From Frankiaceae bacterium (GTDB taxonomy: Bacteria > Actinomycetota > Actinomycetes > JAFAQI01): a stretch of 45,475 nt of DNA. Made by a program: the position numbers and the translations under genes. The stretch lies in the NCBI GenBank assembly GCA_019239875.1, contig JAFAZI010000002.1, positions 1-45,475 on the forward strand, read 5' to 3'. This document shows positions 10,058 to 19,374 of this stretch, piece by piece. The notes under the pieces were generated by a model that saw nothing but the letters and a program-made list of their open reading frames with translations, had not been told where the DNA came from and searched no databases. Each line of letters starts with the position of its first letter. Position 1 is the first letter of the stretch.

Positions 10058-11205
10058 TGGACTTCCGGCTGGGCGAGAAGGCAGAGCTGCTCCGCAAGGA
10101 GACGATCGAGTTCCTCGACGAGCACCTGACCGAGGAGATCCTCGAGGGCTGTCACGCAACCGGCGTGAACCACGACGTCGAATTCGCGAAAGCGGTGCGG
10201 GACCGAGGCTGGCTCACGATGGGCTGGTCAGTCGAGGACGGTGGCGATGGTCGCGACCCGCTCGAGCTGATCGCGTACGGCGAGGAGATGCACCGGCGTA
10301 ACGCGCCGATGTACGCGATCGGTACGACGATGGGCATCGCCCATCTGATCCAGAAGCTTGGCACCGACGAGCAGCAGCGCGAGATCATCCCGAAGGCGCT
10401 CAACGCCGAGATCGTGATCGCGCTCGGCTTCACTGAGCCGGAGAACGGATCAGACGCAGCAGCGGCAGCGACTCGCGCGGTGCGCACCGGCGACGGCTGG
10501 ACCATCAACGGCTCGAAGATGTTTACGACGAACGCGCACATCGCGGACTACGTGTTCATGCTGGCGCGGACTAACCCCGACGTGTCGAAACACCGCGGGC
10601 TGACGACCTTCCTCGTCCCGCTCGACCAGCCGGGGGTGGAGGTCCAGGCGGTGCGCACGATGTCCGGCGAGCGGACGAACATCACCTTCTACAACGACGT
10701 CTTCGTCGCCGACAAGTGGCGGATCGGCGAGGTCGACGGCGGCTGGACCGTCATGGCGACCGCCTTCCTGACGGAGCACAGCGCGAGCTTCCATGCCGAG
10801 CAGTGGCGGCTGGTCGAGGCGTTCGAGCGTTGGGCACGTGAGAGCGGGCGGCTTCGCGACGGTGACGTGGCGGCGCGGATCGGGAAGTCGCACACCGAGT
10901 TCGAGGTCTCGACCTTGCTCCAGCGCCGCGCTGCGTGGGCGGCGTCCGAGGGTCTCGACGCGCATGGCCTCGGCTCGATGTCGAAGCTGTTCTCCACTGA
11001 GCGGCTCGAGCAACAAGCGAATGAGACGCTGTCGCTCGTGGGCCCAGACGGTCTGCGTGCGCGCGGCGACGACACCGCCGTACAACGAGGAACCATCGAG
11101 CACATGGTCCGGCACGCGAAAGGTACGACGATCTATGCCGGCACCAGCGAGATTCAGCGCAACATCATCGGCCAGCATGTACTCGGCCTGCCGCGTTCGT
11201 ACTAA
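10057..11205 (+). CDS. acyl-CoA dehydrogenase
   Basis: GFTEPENGSDAAAAATRAVRTGDGWTINGSKMFTT; YAGTSEIQRNIIGQHVLGLPRSY. Confidence 0.92.
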   Translation: MDFRLGEKAELLRKETIEFLDEHLTEEILEGCHATGVNHDVEFAKAVRDRGWLTMGWSVEDGGDGRDPLELIAYGEEMHRRNAPMYAIGTTMGIAHLIQKLGTDEQQREIIPKALNAEIVIALGFTEPENGSDAAAAATRAVRTGDGWTINGSKMFTTNAHIADYVFMLARTNPDVSKHRGLTTFLVPLDQPGVEVQAVRTMSGERTNITFYNDVFVADKWRIGEVDGGWTVMATAFLTEHSASFHAEQWRLVEAFERWARESGRLRDGDVAARIGKSHTEFEVSTLLQRRAAWAASEGLDAHGLGSMSKLFSTERLEQQANETLSLVGPDGLRARGDDTAVQRGTIEHMVRHAKGTTIYAGTSEIQRNIIGQHVLGLPRSY

Positions 11206-11220
11206 TCACTAGGAGAACCC

Positions 11221-12036
11221 GTGAGTGACGACCTCGTCCTCTATGACGTCGCCGACCGAGTCGCGACCATCACCCTGAACCGTCCGGAGGCCGCGAACGC
11301 GCAGAACCCGGCGTTGCTCGACGCGCTGGATGCGGCGTGGACCCGCGCCGGGGAGGACCCGGGAGTCCAGGTGATCGTGCTGCGCGGCGCTGGCAAGCAC
11401 TTCTCGGCCGGTCACGATCTGAAGGGCGGGGACGGCACCGAGGACAGCGGCGGCGAGCAGAAGTGGACCGTCGAGCGGATCTACGAGTACGAGACGCGCC
11501 GCTACATCGGCTACTCGTTGAAGTGGCGCAACAACCCCAAGCCCTCGATCGCCGCTGTGCAGGGCGTGTGCATCGCCGGCGGCCTGCTGCTCGCCTGGCC
11601 CTGCGACCTGATCGTCGCGGCTGACAACGCAAAGTTCTCGGACCCGGTCGCGGCGATGGGTATCGGCGGCGTCGAGTACCACGGCCACACGTGGGAGCTC
11701 GGTGCCCGGCTGGCGAAGGAGATCCTGTTCACCGGGCGGGCGATCACGGCCGAGGAAGCGCGCGCCGTGGGCATGGTGAACCGTGTCGTGCCACTCGACG
11801 AGCTCGAGTCGGCGACCCGTGAGCTCGCGGTGCAGATCGCGAAGCAGCCCACATGGGCGTTGCGGATGGCGAAGCGCGCCGTCAACCAGACCCTCGACGT
11901 GCAGGGCTTCACGACCGCGGTCCAGGCGGTGTTCGACATTCACACCCTCGGCCACGGCAACGCCATGACGGTCGCCGGGTACCCGATCTTGGTCGATCTG
12001 GAACACATGAAGGGCGAAATCGCCGCAAAGAGCTAG
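11221..12036 (+). CDS. enoyl-CoA hydratase/isomerase family protein
   Basis: VATITLNRPEAANAQNPALLDALDAAW; GKHFSAGHDLKG; AAVQGVCIAGGLLLAWPCDLIVAADNAKFSDPV. Confidence 0.92.
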   Translation: MSDDLVLYDVADRVATITLNRPEAANAQNPALLDALDAAWTRAGEDPGVQVIVLRGAGKHFSAGHDLKGGDGTEDSGGEQKWTVERIYEYETRRYIGYSLKWRNNPKPSIAAVQGVCIAGGLLLAWPCDLIVAADNAKFSDPVAAMGIGGVEYHGHTWELGARLAKEILFTGRAITAEEARAVGMVNRVVPLDELESATRELAVQIAKQPTWALRMAKRAVNQTLDVQGFTTAVQAVFDIHTLGHGNAMTVAGYPILVDLEHMKGEIAAKS

Positions 12037-12107
12037 CGCAACTCAGGTTCCACAGGGGTAGGCCCGAGGTATAGACGACGGCAACCTCTCGTGGAAGGCT
12101 CAGCGGC

Positions 12108-13121
12108 GTGCGAATCCGACGGATGCGTGACGGCATCTCGTCGTGGCTGAAAGGCCACCACCGTTACGCCACGCCTGGCGGGATCGTCGCGGCGGTGCTG
12201 CTGGGCGCCGCGCTCGCGGGCGGGGCACTCGCCGGTGTGGGCTGGGCAGCGGGCTACGGGCGGGTCTGGCAGCTGGTCGATGACGCGAACTGGGTGTGGC
12301 TGCCGGTCGCGGTCGGCTGCGTGTTCGTGAGCCACGTCGGTTACACACTTGCCTATCGGGAAGTGGCACAGATCCAGAACGGGCCGCGGGTCTCCGTCGG
12401 GCTCGCGGGAATGTCCGTCCTGGCCGGCTTCGGGATGCTGATCCCGCGGGCCGGGTTCCGCATGGACCAGGCGATCCTCGAGGAGCACGGCTTCTCGGGC
12501 GATGCGGCGCGCGGGGTCGTGCGCCGGCTCGGGATGCTGGAGTACGCGATCCTCGGGCCGACCACCCTCGTCGCGGCGGTCGTGTTGCTCATCGAGCACT
12601 TCCACTCGGAGGGCGGCGTCCTGCTCTCATGGGTGGTCGGCGTGCCGGCCGGCAGCGCGATCGCACTGTTGCTGATCGCCAACCGCGAGCGGCTCCCACA
12701 GAAGGGCAAGGTCTGGACCGAGCTTCGCTGCGTGCTCGATGCCGTCGCCTCACTGCGGGCGCTGGCCCAATGCGCGACTGGCCTGCTCGCGATCGTCGGC
12801 ATGGCGATGTACTGGGCCGCTGACATCACGGCGCTCGGGGCGTGCCTTGCCGTCGTACAGCACGAGGTGCCACCGGCGGTGTTGATCGTCGGCTACGCCA
12901 CCGGGTACGCGATGACCCGGCGGAGCCTGCCGTTCGCGGGCGCCGGGGCGGCTGAGGCGTTGATGCCGTTCGCGATGCACTGGATGTCGGTGCCGCTGGC
13001 CGCCGCAGTGTTCGCGGTGTTCGCCTACCGGGTGTGCAACCTGTGGCTGCCACTTGCGCCCGCGGCCCTGGCGCTGCGGCGGCTCCGCAACCTCCCGGTG
13101 CTGCTGCCTTCCACGGCCTGA
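12108..13121 (+). CDS. lysylphosphatidylglycerol synthase TM-like / YbhN-type flippase-like membrane protein
   Basis: Multiple hydrophobic segments; LAGMSVLAGFGMLIPRAGFRMDQAIL; RRSLPFAGAGAAEALMPFAM. Confidence 0.65.
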   Translation: MRIRRMRDGISSWLKGHHRYATPGGIVAAVLLGAALAGGALAGVGWAAGYGRVWQLVDDANWVWLPVAVGCVFVSHVGYTLAYREVAQIQNGPRVSVGLAGMSVLAGFGMLIPRAGFRMDQAILEEHGFSGDAARGVVRRLGMLEYAILGPTTLVAAVVLLIEHFHSEGGVLLSWVVGVPAGSAIALLLIANRERLPQKGKVWTELRCVLDAVASLRALAQCATGLLAIVGMAMYWAADITALGACLAVVQHEVPPAVLIVGYATGYAMTRRSLPFAGAGAAEALMPFAMHWMSVPLAAAVFAVFAYRVCNLWLPLAPAALALRRLRNLPVLLPSTA

Positions 13122-13150
13122 TCGCCCACCGGCGTCGCGCGCGTTCTGTC

Positions 13151-13243
13151 GCACTGATGGGCCATGCACCGCCCAAGTCCCGCACTGATGGGCCATGCAC
13201 CACCCAAGTCCCGCACTGATGGGCCATGCGCGGCTCAGGTCGC
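13151..13243. repeat. 31-bp-period tandem repeat, about 3 copies, unit GCACTGATGGGCCATGCACCRCCCAAGTCCC
   Basis: Copies start at 13151, 13182 and 13213; third copy is diverged in its 3' half and runs into the stop of the minus-strand gene. Confidence 0.9.
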
Positions 13244-14068
13244 GGGCTGCTCCAGCAGACGGACCATCGACTCCTGGGCGAAGCTCGCGACCAGGCGGCC
13301 GTCGGCGGTCCAGACGTCGCCGCGCCCGAAGACCCGGCCGCCGGACAGCACAGGGGCGACCTGGTCGACGAGCACCCAGTCGGTCAGCCTGAACGGCTGG
13401 TGGAACCACAGCGAGTGTGTGGTCACCGCAGAGTGGAACGCCCGGCCGGTGTCCGCCTGCGACAGGCCCGCGATCGGCAGCAGCGCCGTACCGATCACCG
13501 TCAAGTCGGTCGAGTGGGCGAGCAGCGCCTGGTGGGTCCACGTCGAGTCGTCAGTGATCGCCTCGGCCGGCACTCGCATCCAGAACTGGAAGGCGGGCGG
13601 GCCGGTGACGGCGCCATCGTTGAGGTCGACGCCGCCGACGACGCGGATTTCCCACGGGATCATGTCGATGACCACGGGTACGGCGTCCTCGGGCGACCCC
13701 GTTGACGGGGGAGTCGGCGGGTTCTCGAGCCCGGCCTCCGGAAGGTGCAACGAGGCAGCCGCGGCACTGATCAATTTGCCGGCCTGGGTCAGCTCGACCC
13801 CCATGGTCGCGAAGGTGCGTCCCACGTGGCGCTCGTCGACCGCGTAGGTGATCGGCATCGAGACATCTCCCTCGCGGGGGAAGTACTGCACGAGGGACTT
13901 CAGCGACTTGTCTCCGGCGTGAGCGCGGAGCGCCTGGATCGTCTGGGCCAGCAGCTGGCCGCCGAAGACCCGGCGGTAGTCGAGGGCGAGGTTCTCACCT
14001 TCGAGCCGACCCCCTTCTGCGGGCCGCAGCGCGAGACACGAGATCAGGTTCGCGAGGTCGAAAGCCAC
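13235..14068 (-). CDS. acyl-CoA thioesterase (TesB-like double hotdog)
   Basis: YRRVFGGQLLAQTIQALRAHA; LSQADTGRAFHSAVTTHSLWFHQPFRLTDWVL. Confidence 0.85.
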   Translation of the reverse strand: MAFDLANLISCLALRPAEGGRLEGENLALDYRRVFGGQLLAQTIQALRAHAGDKSLKSLVQYFPREGDVSMPITYAVDERHVGRTFATMGVELTQAGKLISAAAASLHLPEAGLENPPTPPSTGSPEDAVPVVIDMIPWEIRVVGGVDLNDGAVTGPPAFQFWMRVPAEAITDDSTWTHQALLAHSTDLTVIGTALLPIAGLSQADTGRAFHSAVTTHSLWFHQPFRLTDWVLVDQVAPVLSGGRVFGRGDVWTADGRLVASFAQESMVRLLEQPAT

Positions 14069-14266
14069 GACGCACGTTAACAGGATTCACGCAATTTGAG
14101 AAAGCCGTTCTCGCCAGAAGTCGTCCGATGCACGCTCGATTGCGGCAATCCCGGCGGGTCGACCGGTTTCGACCCTAGCCACGTCGTACCCAGGGTGGTA
14201 ACGTCATTTCCATCTTTGGCAAGAGTCGCTCTTGCTCCAGCACCACCTCCGACGAGGGAGAGTTCT

Positions 14267-15466
14267 ATGCCGTCGCGCGAGCTCGCTTTTCCGGTCTTCG
14301 ATGCCGACAACCACTTCTACGAGCCTCGCGAGGCCCTCACGAAGTTCCTGCCCGACCATGCCAAGAACGCCATCGACTACGTCGAGGTGCGGGGCCGCAC
14401 GAAGATCGTCGTGCGGGGCGTGATCAGCGACTACATCCCGAACCCGACGTTCGACGTGGTCGCCCGGCCGGGTGCGCAGGAGGACTACTACCGCCACGGC
14501 AACCCCGAGGGGAAGTCCTTCCGCGAGGTGATGGGCGAGCCCATGAAGGCGATCCCGGCCTTCCGTGAGCCCAAGGCTCGCCTCGAGGTGATGGACGACC
14601 TCGGCTTGAACTACAGCCTGATGTTCCCGACCCTCGCGAGCCTGGTCGAGGAGCGGATGAAGGACGACCCCGAGCTCACCCACGACGTGGTCCACGCGCT
14701 CAACGAGTGGATGTACGAGCAGTGGACCTTCGATTACGAGGGCCGGATCTTCTCGACCCCGGTCATCACGCTGCCGATCGTCGACCGCGCGCTCGAAGAG
14801 CTGCAGTGGTGCCTGGAGCGCGGCGCCAAGACGGTGCTCGTGCGCCCGGCTCCGGTGCCCAGCCTCAACGGTGGCTCGCGCTCGTTCGGCTTCGAGGAGT
14901 TCGACCCGTTCTGGCAGGCCTGCGTCGAGGCCGGTATCCCCGTTTCAATGCACGCGTCGGACTCCGGGTACGCCGAGCTGCTGAACACCTGGGAGCCGGC
15001 GAAGGAGTTCCTGCCGTTCCGCCCGACCAGCTTCCGGATGGCGGCGATGGGTCACCGTCCGATCGTCGACGCGATGATGGCGCTGAACTGCCACGGCGCA
15101 CTCACCCGCAACCCGGACGTTCGCATCCTGTCGATCGAGAACGGCGCCGCCTGGGTTCCGGGGATGCTCAGCGACCTCAGCAGCGTCTACAAGAAGATGC
15201 CGCAGGAGTTCCTCGAGGACCCGGTCGCCGCGTTCAAGCGCTGCGTCTACATCAGCCCGTTCTGGGAGGACAACTTCCTCGACATCGTCGAGCTGATGGG
15301 CGCGGACCGCGTCGTGTTCGGTTCGGACTGGCCGCACCCGGAGGGCCTGCAGGACCCGATCAGCTACGTCGACGACCTGGCCGGCCTGCCGCAGGCTGAC
15401 GTCGAGCGCATCATGGGCGGCAACATGTGCGAGCTGTTCAAGATCAACGTCCCCGTCAACGCGTGA
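14267..15466 (+). CDS. amidohydrolase family (amidohydro_2) protein
   Basis: PVFDADNHFYEPREALTKFLP; VVFGSDWPHPEGLQDPISYVDDLAG. Confidence 0.85.
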   Translation: MPSRELAFPVFDADNHFYEPREALTKFLPDHAKNAIDYVEVRGRTKIVVRGVISDYIPNPTFDVVARPGAQEDYYRHGNPEGKSFREVMGEPMKAIPAFREPKARLEVMDDLGLNYSLMFPTLASLVEERMKDDPELTHDVVHALNEWMYEQWTFDYEGRIFSTPVITLPIVDRALEELQWCLERGAKTVLVRPAPVPSLNGGSRSFGFEEFDPFWQACVEAGIPVSMHASDSGYAELLNTWEPAKEFLPFRPTSFRMAAMGHRPIVDAMMALNCHGALTRNPDVRILSIENGAAWVPGMLSDLSSVYKKMPQEFLEDPVAAFKRCVYISPFWEDNFLDIVELMGADRVVFGSDWPHPEGLQDPISYVDDLAGLPQADVERIMGGNMCELFKINVPVNA

Positions 15467-16683
15467 CCGCGGCACTGGAGGGCGTGAAGGTCCTCGAGGT
15501 CGCAGCTTGGACGTTCGTGCCGGCCGCCGGCGCGGTGCTTGCCGAGTGGGGCGCCGACGTCATCAAGGTCGAGCCGCGTGACGGCGGCGACCCGCAGCGC
15601 GGGCTGATCTCGATGGGTCTGGTGCCGGCCGGGCGCGGCGGCGTCAACTACATGATCGAGGTGCCGAACCGCGGCAAGAAGTCGATCGGCATCGACCTGA
15701 AGACTGAGGGCGGCCGTGAGGTGCTGCTCAAGCTCGCGGAGCAGGCCGACGTCTTCCTCACCAACTACTTGCCGAGCGCGCGCAAGAAGTTCGGGATCGA
15801 CGTCGAGGACATCCGCGCCGTCAACCCGGACATCATCTATGTCCGTGGCTCAGGTCACGGCACGCAGGGCCCGGACGCCGACAAGCCCGGGTACGACGGC
15901 GTGTCCTACTGGTCACGTGGCGGCGTCGGATACGCCCTGACGCCGAGCGACATGACCGACGGCATCGTCGCCCCGCGGCCCGCCTTCGGTGACGTGATGG
16001 GGGGCATGACCATCGCGGGTGGGGTGGCGGCTGCCCTCTACAAGCGCAAGGCGACCGGTGAGACCTCCGTCGTCGACGTGTCGCTGCTGTCGGTCGCGGC
16101 CTGGAACCTCGGGCCGGATGCGACCAGCTCGAAGCTCTACGACAAGCCGCCGATCCCGTCGTTCAACCGGGCCGAGGCGCCGAACCCGCTCGTCGGCAAC
16201 TACAAGACCAAGGACGGCCGGTTCATCACGCTGATGATGCTCCAGCTCGAGCGGTTCTTCGCCGAGGTGTGCACGATCATCGGTCACCCGGAGCTCGTCA
16301 CCGACGAGCGCTTCGCCGAGCCGATGGAACGGTTCAACAACCGGGCTGAGCTGATCAAGATCTTCGACGAGGAGTTTGCGTCGCGCACGTTCGCGGAGTG
16401 GCAGGAAGCGCTCAAACCGCTGTCGGGAGCGTGGGGGCCGGTCCAGAACGCCTTCGAGCTGCATGACGACCCGGACGTCATCGCCAACGGCTACATACCG
16501 ATGATCACGTCGATGCAGGGGGAGAAGTTCGCGATGCCCGTGAATCCCGTGCAGTTCGACGAAGAGCACGTCGTCCCTCCGGGAGCCCCGGAACACGGCC
16601 AGCACACCGAGGAGATCCTTCTCGACCTCGGGCTGGAGTGGGATGTCATCGCGGCCTACAAGGAGCAAGGAGCCATTCTGTGA
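15463..16683 (+). CDS. CaiB/BaiF family III CoA-transferase
   Basis: LEGVKVLEVAAWTFVPAAGAVLAEWGADVIKVEPRDGGDPQRG; NRGKKSIGIDLKTEGGREVLLKLAEQADVFLTNY. Confidence 0.92.
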   Translation: MTAALEGVKVLEVAAWTFVPAAGAVLAEWGADVIKVEPRDGGDPQRGLISMGLVPAGRGGVNYMIEVPNRGKKSIGIDLKTEGGREVLLKLAEQADVFLTNYLPSARKKFGIDVEDIRAVNPDIIYVRGSGHGTQGPDADKPGYDGVSYWSRGGVGYALTPSDMTDGIVAPRPAFGDVMGGMTIAGGVAAALYKRKATGETSVVDVSLLSVAAWNLGPDATSSKLYDKPPIPSFNRAEAPNPLVGNYKTKDGRFITLMMLQLERFFAEVCTIIGHPELVTDERFAEPMERFNNRAELIKIFDEEFASRTFAEWQEALKPLSGAWGPVQNAFELHDDPDVIANGYIPMITSMQGEKFAMPVNPVQFDEEHVVPPGAPEHGQHTEEILLDLGLEWDVIAAYKEQGAIL

Positions 16684-17888
16684 CCGCCCCGACCCGCGTC
16701 GAGTTCGACCCGTACTCCGACGACTTCTTCCAGCATCCGTACGAGATCTACAAGCGGATGCGCGATGAGGCGCCGGTCTACTACAGCGAGAAGTACGACT
16801 TCTACGCGCTGACCCGGCACGCCGACGTGACGGCGGCGTTCAAGGACTTCGAGACGTACTCGTCAGCCCGCGGCGTCGACCTCGCGATGGTGCAGTCGGG
16901 CCAGGTGCCGCCCGCGCCGCTGGTGATCATGCTCGACCCGCCGGATCACCGCCGGATGCGCAGCTTGGTCAACCGCGTGTTCACGCCGAACGCCGTGAAG
17001 AAGCTCGAGCCGATGGTTCGCGAGGTCATCGGTCACTACCTCGGCCAGCTCGACCCGAACGGGTTCGACGTGGTGGACGACTTCTCGGCGCTGTTCCCCT
17101 GCGAGATCATCACCCGGATGCTCGGCGTCCCCGAGGAGAACCGCCAGCAGATCCGGCTGTGGCTCGACGAGAGCCTGCACCGTGAACCCGGTCAGGTCGG
17201 CACATCGGAGGCGGGCATCGAGGCCGGCGTCGCGAGCGGCCTCATGTACTACGAGCTGATCCAGCAGCGCCGCGCCGAGCCGCAGGACGACATGATCAGC
17301 CGCTTGATCGAGGTCGAGGTCGAGCGCGAGGACGGCACGGTCACGAAGCTCGACGATGTCGAGATCACCGGCTTCGCCAGCCTGCTCGGTGGCGCCGGAG
17401 CGGAAACTGTCACCAAGCTGATCGGGAACGCGGCGGTCGCGTTCCATCAGAACCCCGACCAGTGGCAGATGCTGCTCGACGATCGCGAGCTCATCCCCGC
17501 CGCGGTCGAGGAGCTGCTGCGCTACCAGGCGCCGGCACAGTACGTCGTCCGCTGGTGCACGAAGGACGTCGAGCTGCACGGCACCACGATCCCGGCCAAC
17601 AATGCCGTGTTCGTCATCGCCGGGTCGGCCAACCGTGACGAGCGCGCCTTCCCCGATCCTGACAAGTTCGACATCCTGCGCCCGCGGGACCAGTCGATCC
17701 ACGTCGGCCTCGGCTACGGCATTCACAGCTGCCTCGGAGCGGCACTGGCCCGCATGGAGAGTCGGATCGCACTCGAGATGATGTTGGACTTCATGCCGAA
17801 GTTCGAGGTCGACATGGCGGGCTGCAAGCGCGTCGCGATGACGAACGTGGCTGGTTACAAGCACATCCCCGCGCGGGTCCTGTCATGA
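16680..17888 (+). CDS. cytochrome P450
   Basis: Heme loop GLGYGIHSCLGAALARMESRIALEMML; I-helix LLGGAGAETVTKLIG; LLRYQAP (ExxR region). Confidence 0.95.
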   Translation: MTAPTRVEFDPYSDDFFQHPYEIYKRMRDEAPVYYSEKYDFYALTRHADVTAAFKDFETYSSARGVDLAMVQSGQVPPAPLVIMLDPPDHRRMRSLVNRVFTPNAVKKLEPMVREVIGHYLGQLDPNGFDVVDDFSALFPCEIITRMLGVPEENRQQIRLWLDESLHREPGQVGTSEAGIEAGVASGLMYYELIQQRRAEPQDDMISRLIEVEVEREDGTVTKLDDVEITGFASLLGGAGAETVTKLIGNAAVAFHQNPDQWQMLLDDRELIPAAVEELLRYQAPAQYVVRWCTKDVELHGTTIPANNAVFVIAGSANRDERAFPDPDKFDILRPRDQSIHVGLGYGIHSCLGAALARMESRIALEMMLDFMPKFEVDMAGCKRVAMTNVAGYKHIPARVLS

Positions 17889-19363
17889 CGGCGACGACCC
17901 AGACCGGCGAGCGCCGGCTGTTGGTCGACGGCGAGCTCCGCGACAGCGAGGCGGGCGCGACGTTCGACAACATCAACCCTGCGACGGAAGAGGTCCTGGG
18001 CGTCGTCGCCGACGGGACCGCCGCGGACATGGACGCGGCGATCGCGTCATCGCGGCGTGCGTTCGACGAGACCGACTGGTCGACCAACCACGCGTTCCGT
18101 GCGCGCTGCCTCCAGCAGCTGCACGATGCGCTGGTCGCCGAGCAGGAGGAGATCCGGGCGGAGCTGATCGCCGAGGTCGGCACGCCTCTGCTGATCACGT
18201 TCGGGCCACAGCTCGACGCCCCGCTCGCGGACGGCCTGCTGTGGCCGATGGAGCGCATCGCGTCGTACCCGTGGGAACGCGACATCCCCAACGGCACCGC
18301 GTTCGGGATGAACTCGTGGCGCAAGGTCGCGAAGGAGCCGGTCGGAGTCGTCGGCGCCATCACGCCCTGGAACTATCCGTTCGAGATCACGATCAACAAG
18401 CTCGGTCAGGCGCTCGCCACCGGTAACACCGTCGTCCTCAAGCCGGCGCCGGACACCCCGTGGACCGGCACCCGGTTCGGCCGGGTGATCGCCGAGAAGA
18501 CGGACATCCCGGCCGGTGTCGTGAACGTCGTCACCTCCTCGGACCACATGATCGGCGAGCAGCTGGTCACCGACCCGCGGGTCGACCTGATCTCGTTCAC
18601 GGGCTCAACCGATGTTGGTCGACGGATCATGGCGAAGGGTGGTCCCACCCTCAAGCGGCTGTTCCTCGAGCTCGGCGGCAAGAGCGCCCAGATCTATCTC
18701 GACGACACGAACTTCGAGGAGGCGCTCGGCACCATGGTGGCGCTGACGGTGTGCTCCCACGCCGGCCAGGGCTGCGCGATGCCTACTCGGATGCTGCTGC
18801 CTCGCTCTCGTTACGACGAGGGCGTCGAACTGGTTGCGAAGAGCTTCGAGGGGATCGGGTACGGCGACCCGACCGACGCCAACAACTTCATGGGTCCGCT
18901 GATCTCGGCCAAGCAGCGCGACCGCGTGCTCGCGCTGATCGAGACCGGCAAGTCCGAGGGGGCGCGCCTGGTCCTCGGCGGCGGCCGCCCGGCTCACTTG
19001 GAGAAGGGCTTCTACGTCGAGCCGACGCTGTTCGCAGACGTCGACAACTCGATGACGATCGCGCAGAAGGAGATCTTCGGTCCGGTCCTCGTCGTGATCC
19101 CGTTCGAGGACGACGATGATGCCGTCCGCATCGCGAACGACAGCGAGTACGGCCTGTCCGGCATGGTCACCTCGGGCGACGAGGGCCGAGCGATGGCGGT
19201 CGCGCGCCGGATCCGCGCCGGGACGATGGGCGTCAACGGCGGCATCTGGTACGGCGCGGACGCCCCGTTCGGCGGGTACAAGGCCAGCGGCGTCGGCCGT
19301 CAGAACGGCGACGAAGGCTTCGAACAATACCTGGAGACCAAGACCTACGGCGGCCCCGCCTAG
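17885..19363 (+). CDS. aldehyde dehydrogenase family protein
   Basis: ITPWNYPFEITINKLGQALATGNTVVLKPAPDTP; ISFTGSTDVGRRIMAKGG; FLELGGKSAQIYLDD; SHAGQGCAMPTRML. Confidence 0.95.
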   Translation: MTATTQTGERRLLVDGELRDSEAGATFDNINPATEEVLGVVADGTAADMDAAIASSRRAFDETDWSTNHAFRARCLQQLHDALVAEQEEIRAELIAEVGTPLLITFGPQLDAPLADGLLWPMERIASYPWERDIPNGTAFGMNSWRKVAKEPVGVVGAITPWNYPFEITINKLGQALATGNTVVLKPAPDTPWTGTRFGRVIAEKTDIPAGVVNVVTSSDHMIGEQLVTDPRVDLISFTGSTDVGRRIMAKGGPTLKRLFLELGGKSAQIYLDDTNFEEALGTMVALTVCSHAGQGCAMPTRMLLPRSRYDEGVELVAKSFEGIGYGDPTDANNFMGPLISAKQRDRVLALIETGKSEGARLVLGGGRPAHLEKGFYVEPTLFADVDNSMTIAQKEIFGPVLVVIPFEDDDDAVRIANDSEYGLSGMVTSGDEGRAMAVARRIRAGTMGVNGGIWYGADAPFGGYKASGVGRQNGDEGFEQYLETKTYGGPA

Positions 19364-19374
19364 GCTCGGCGTCG

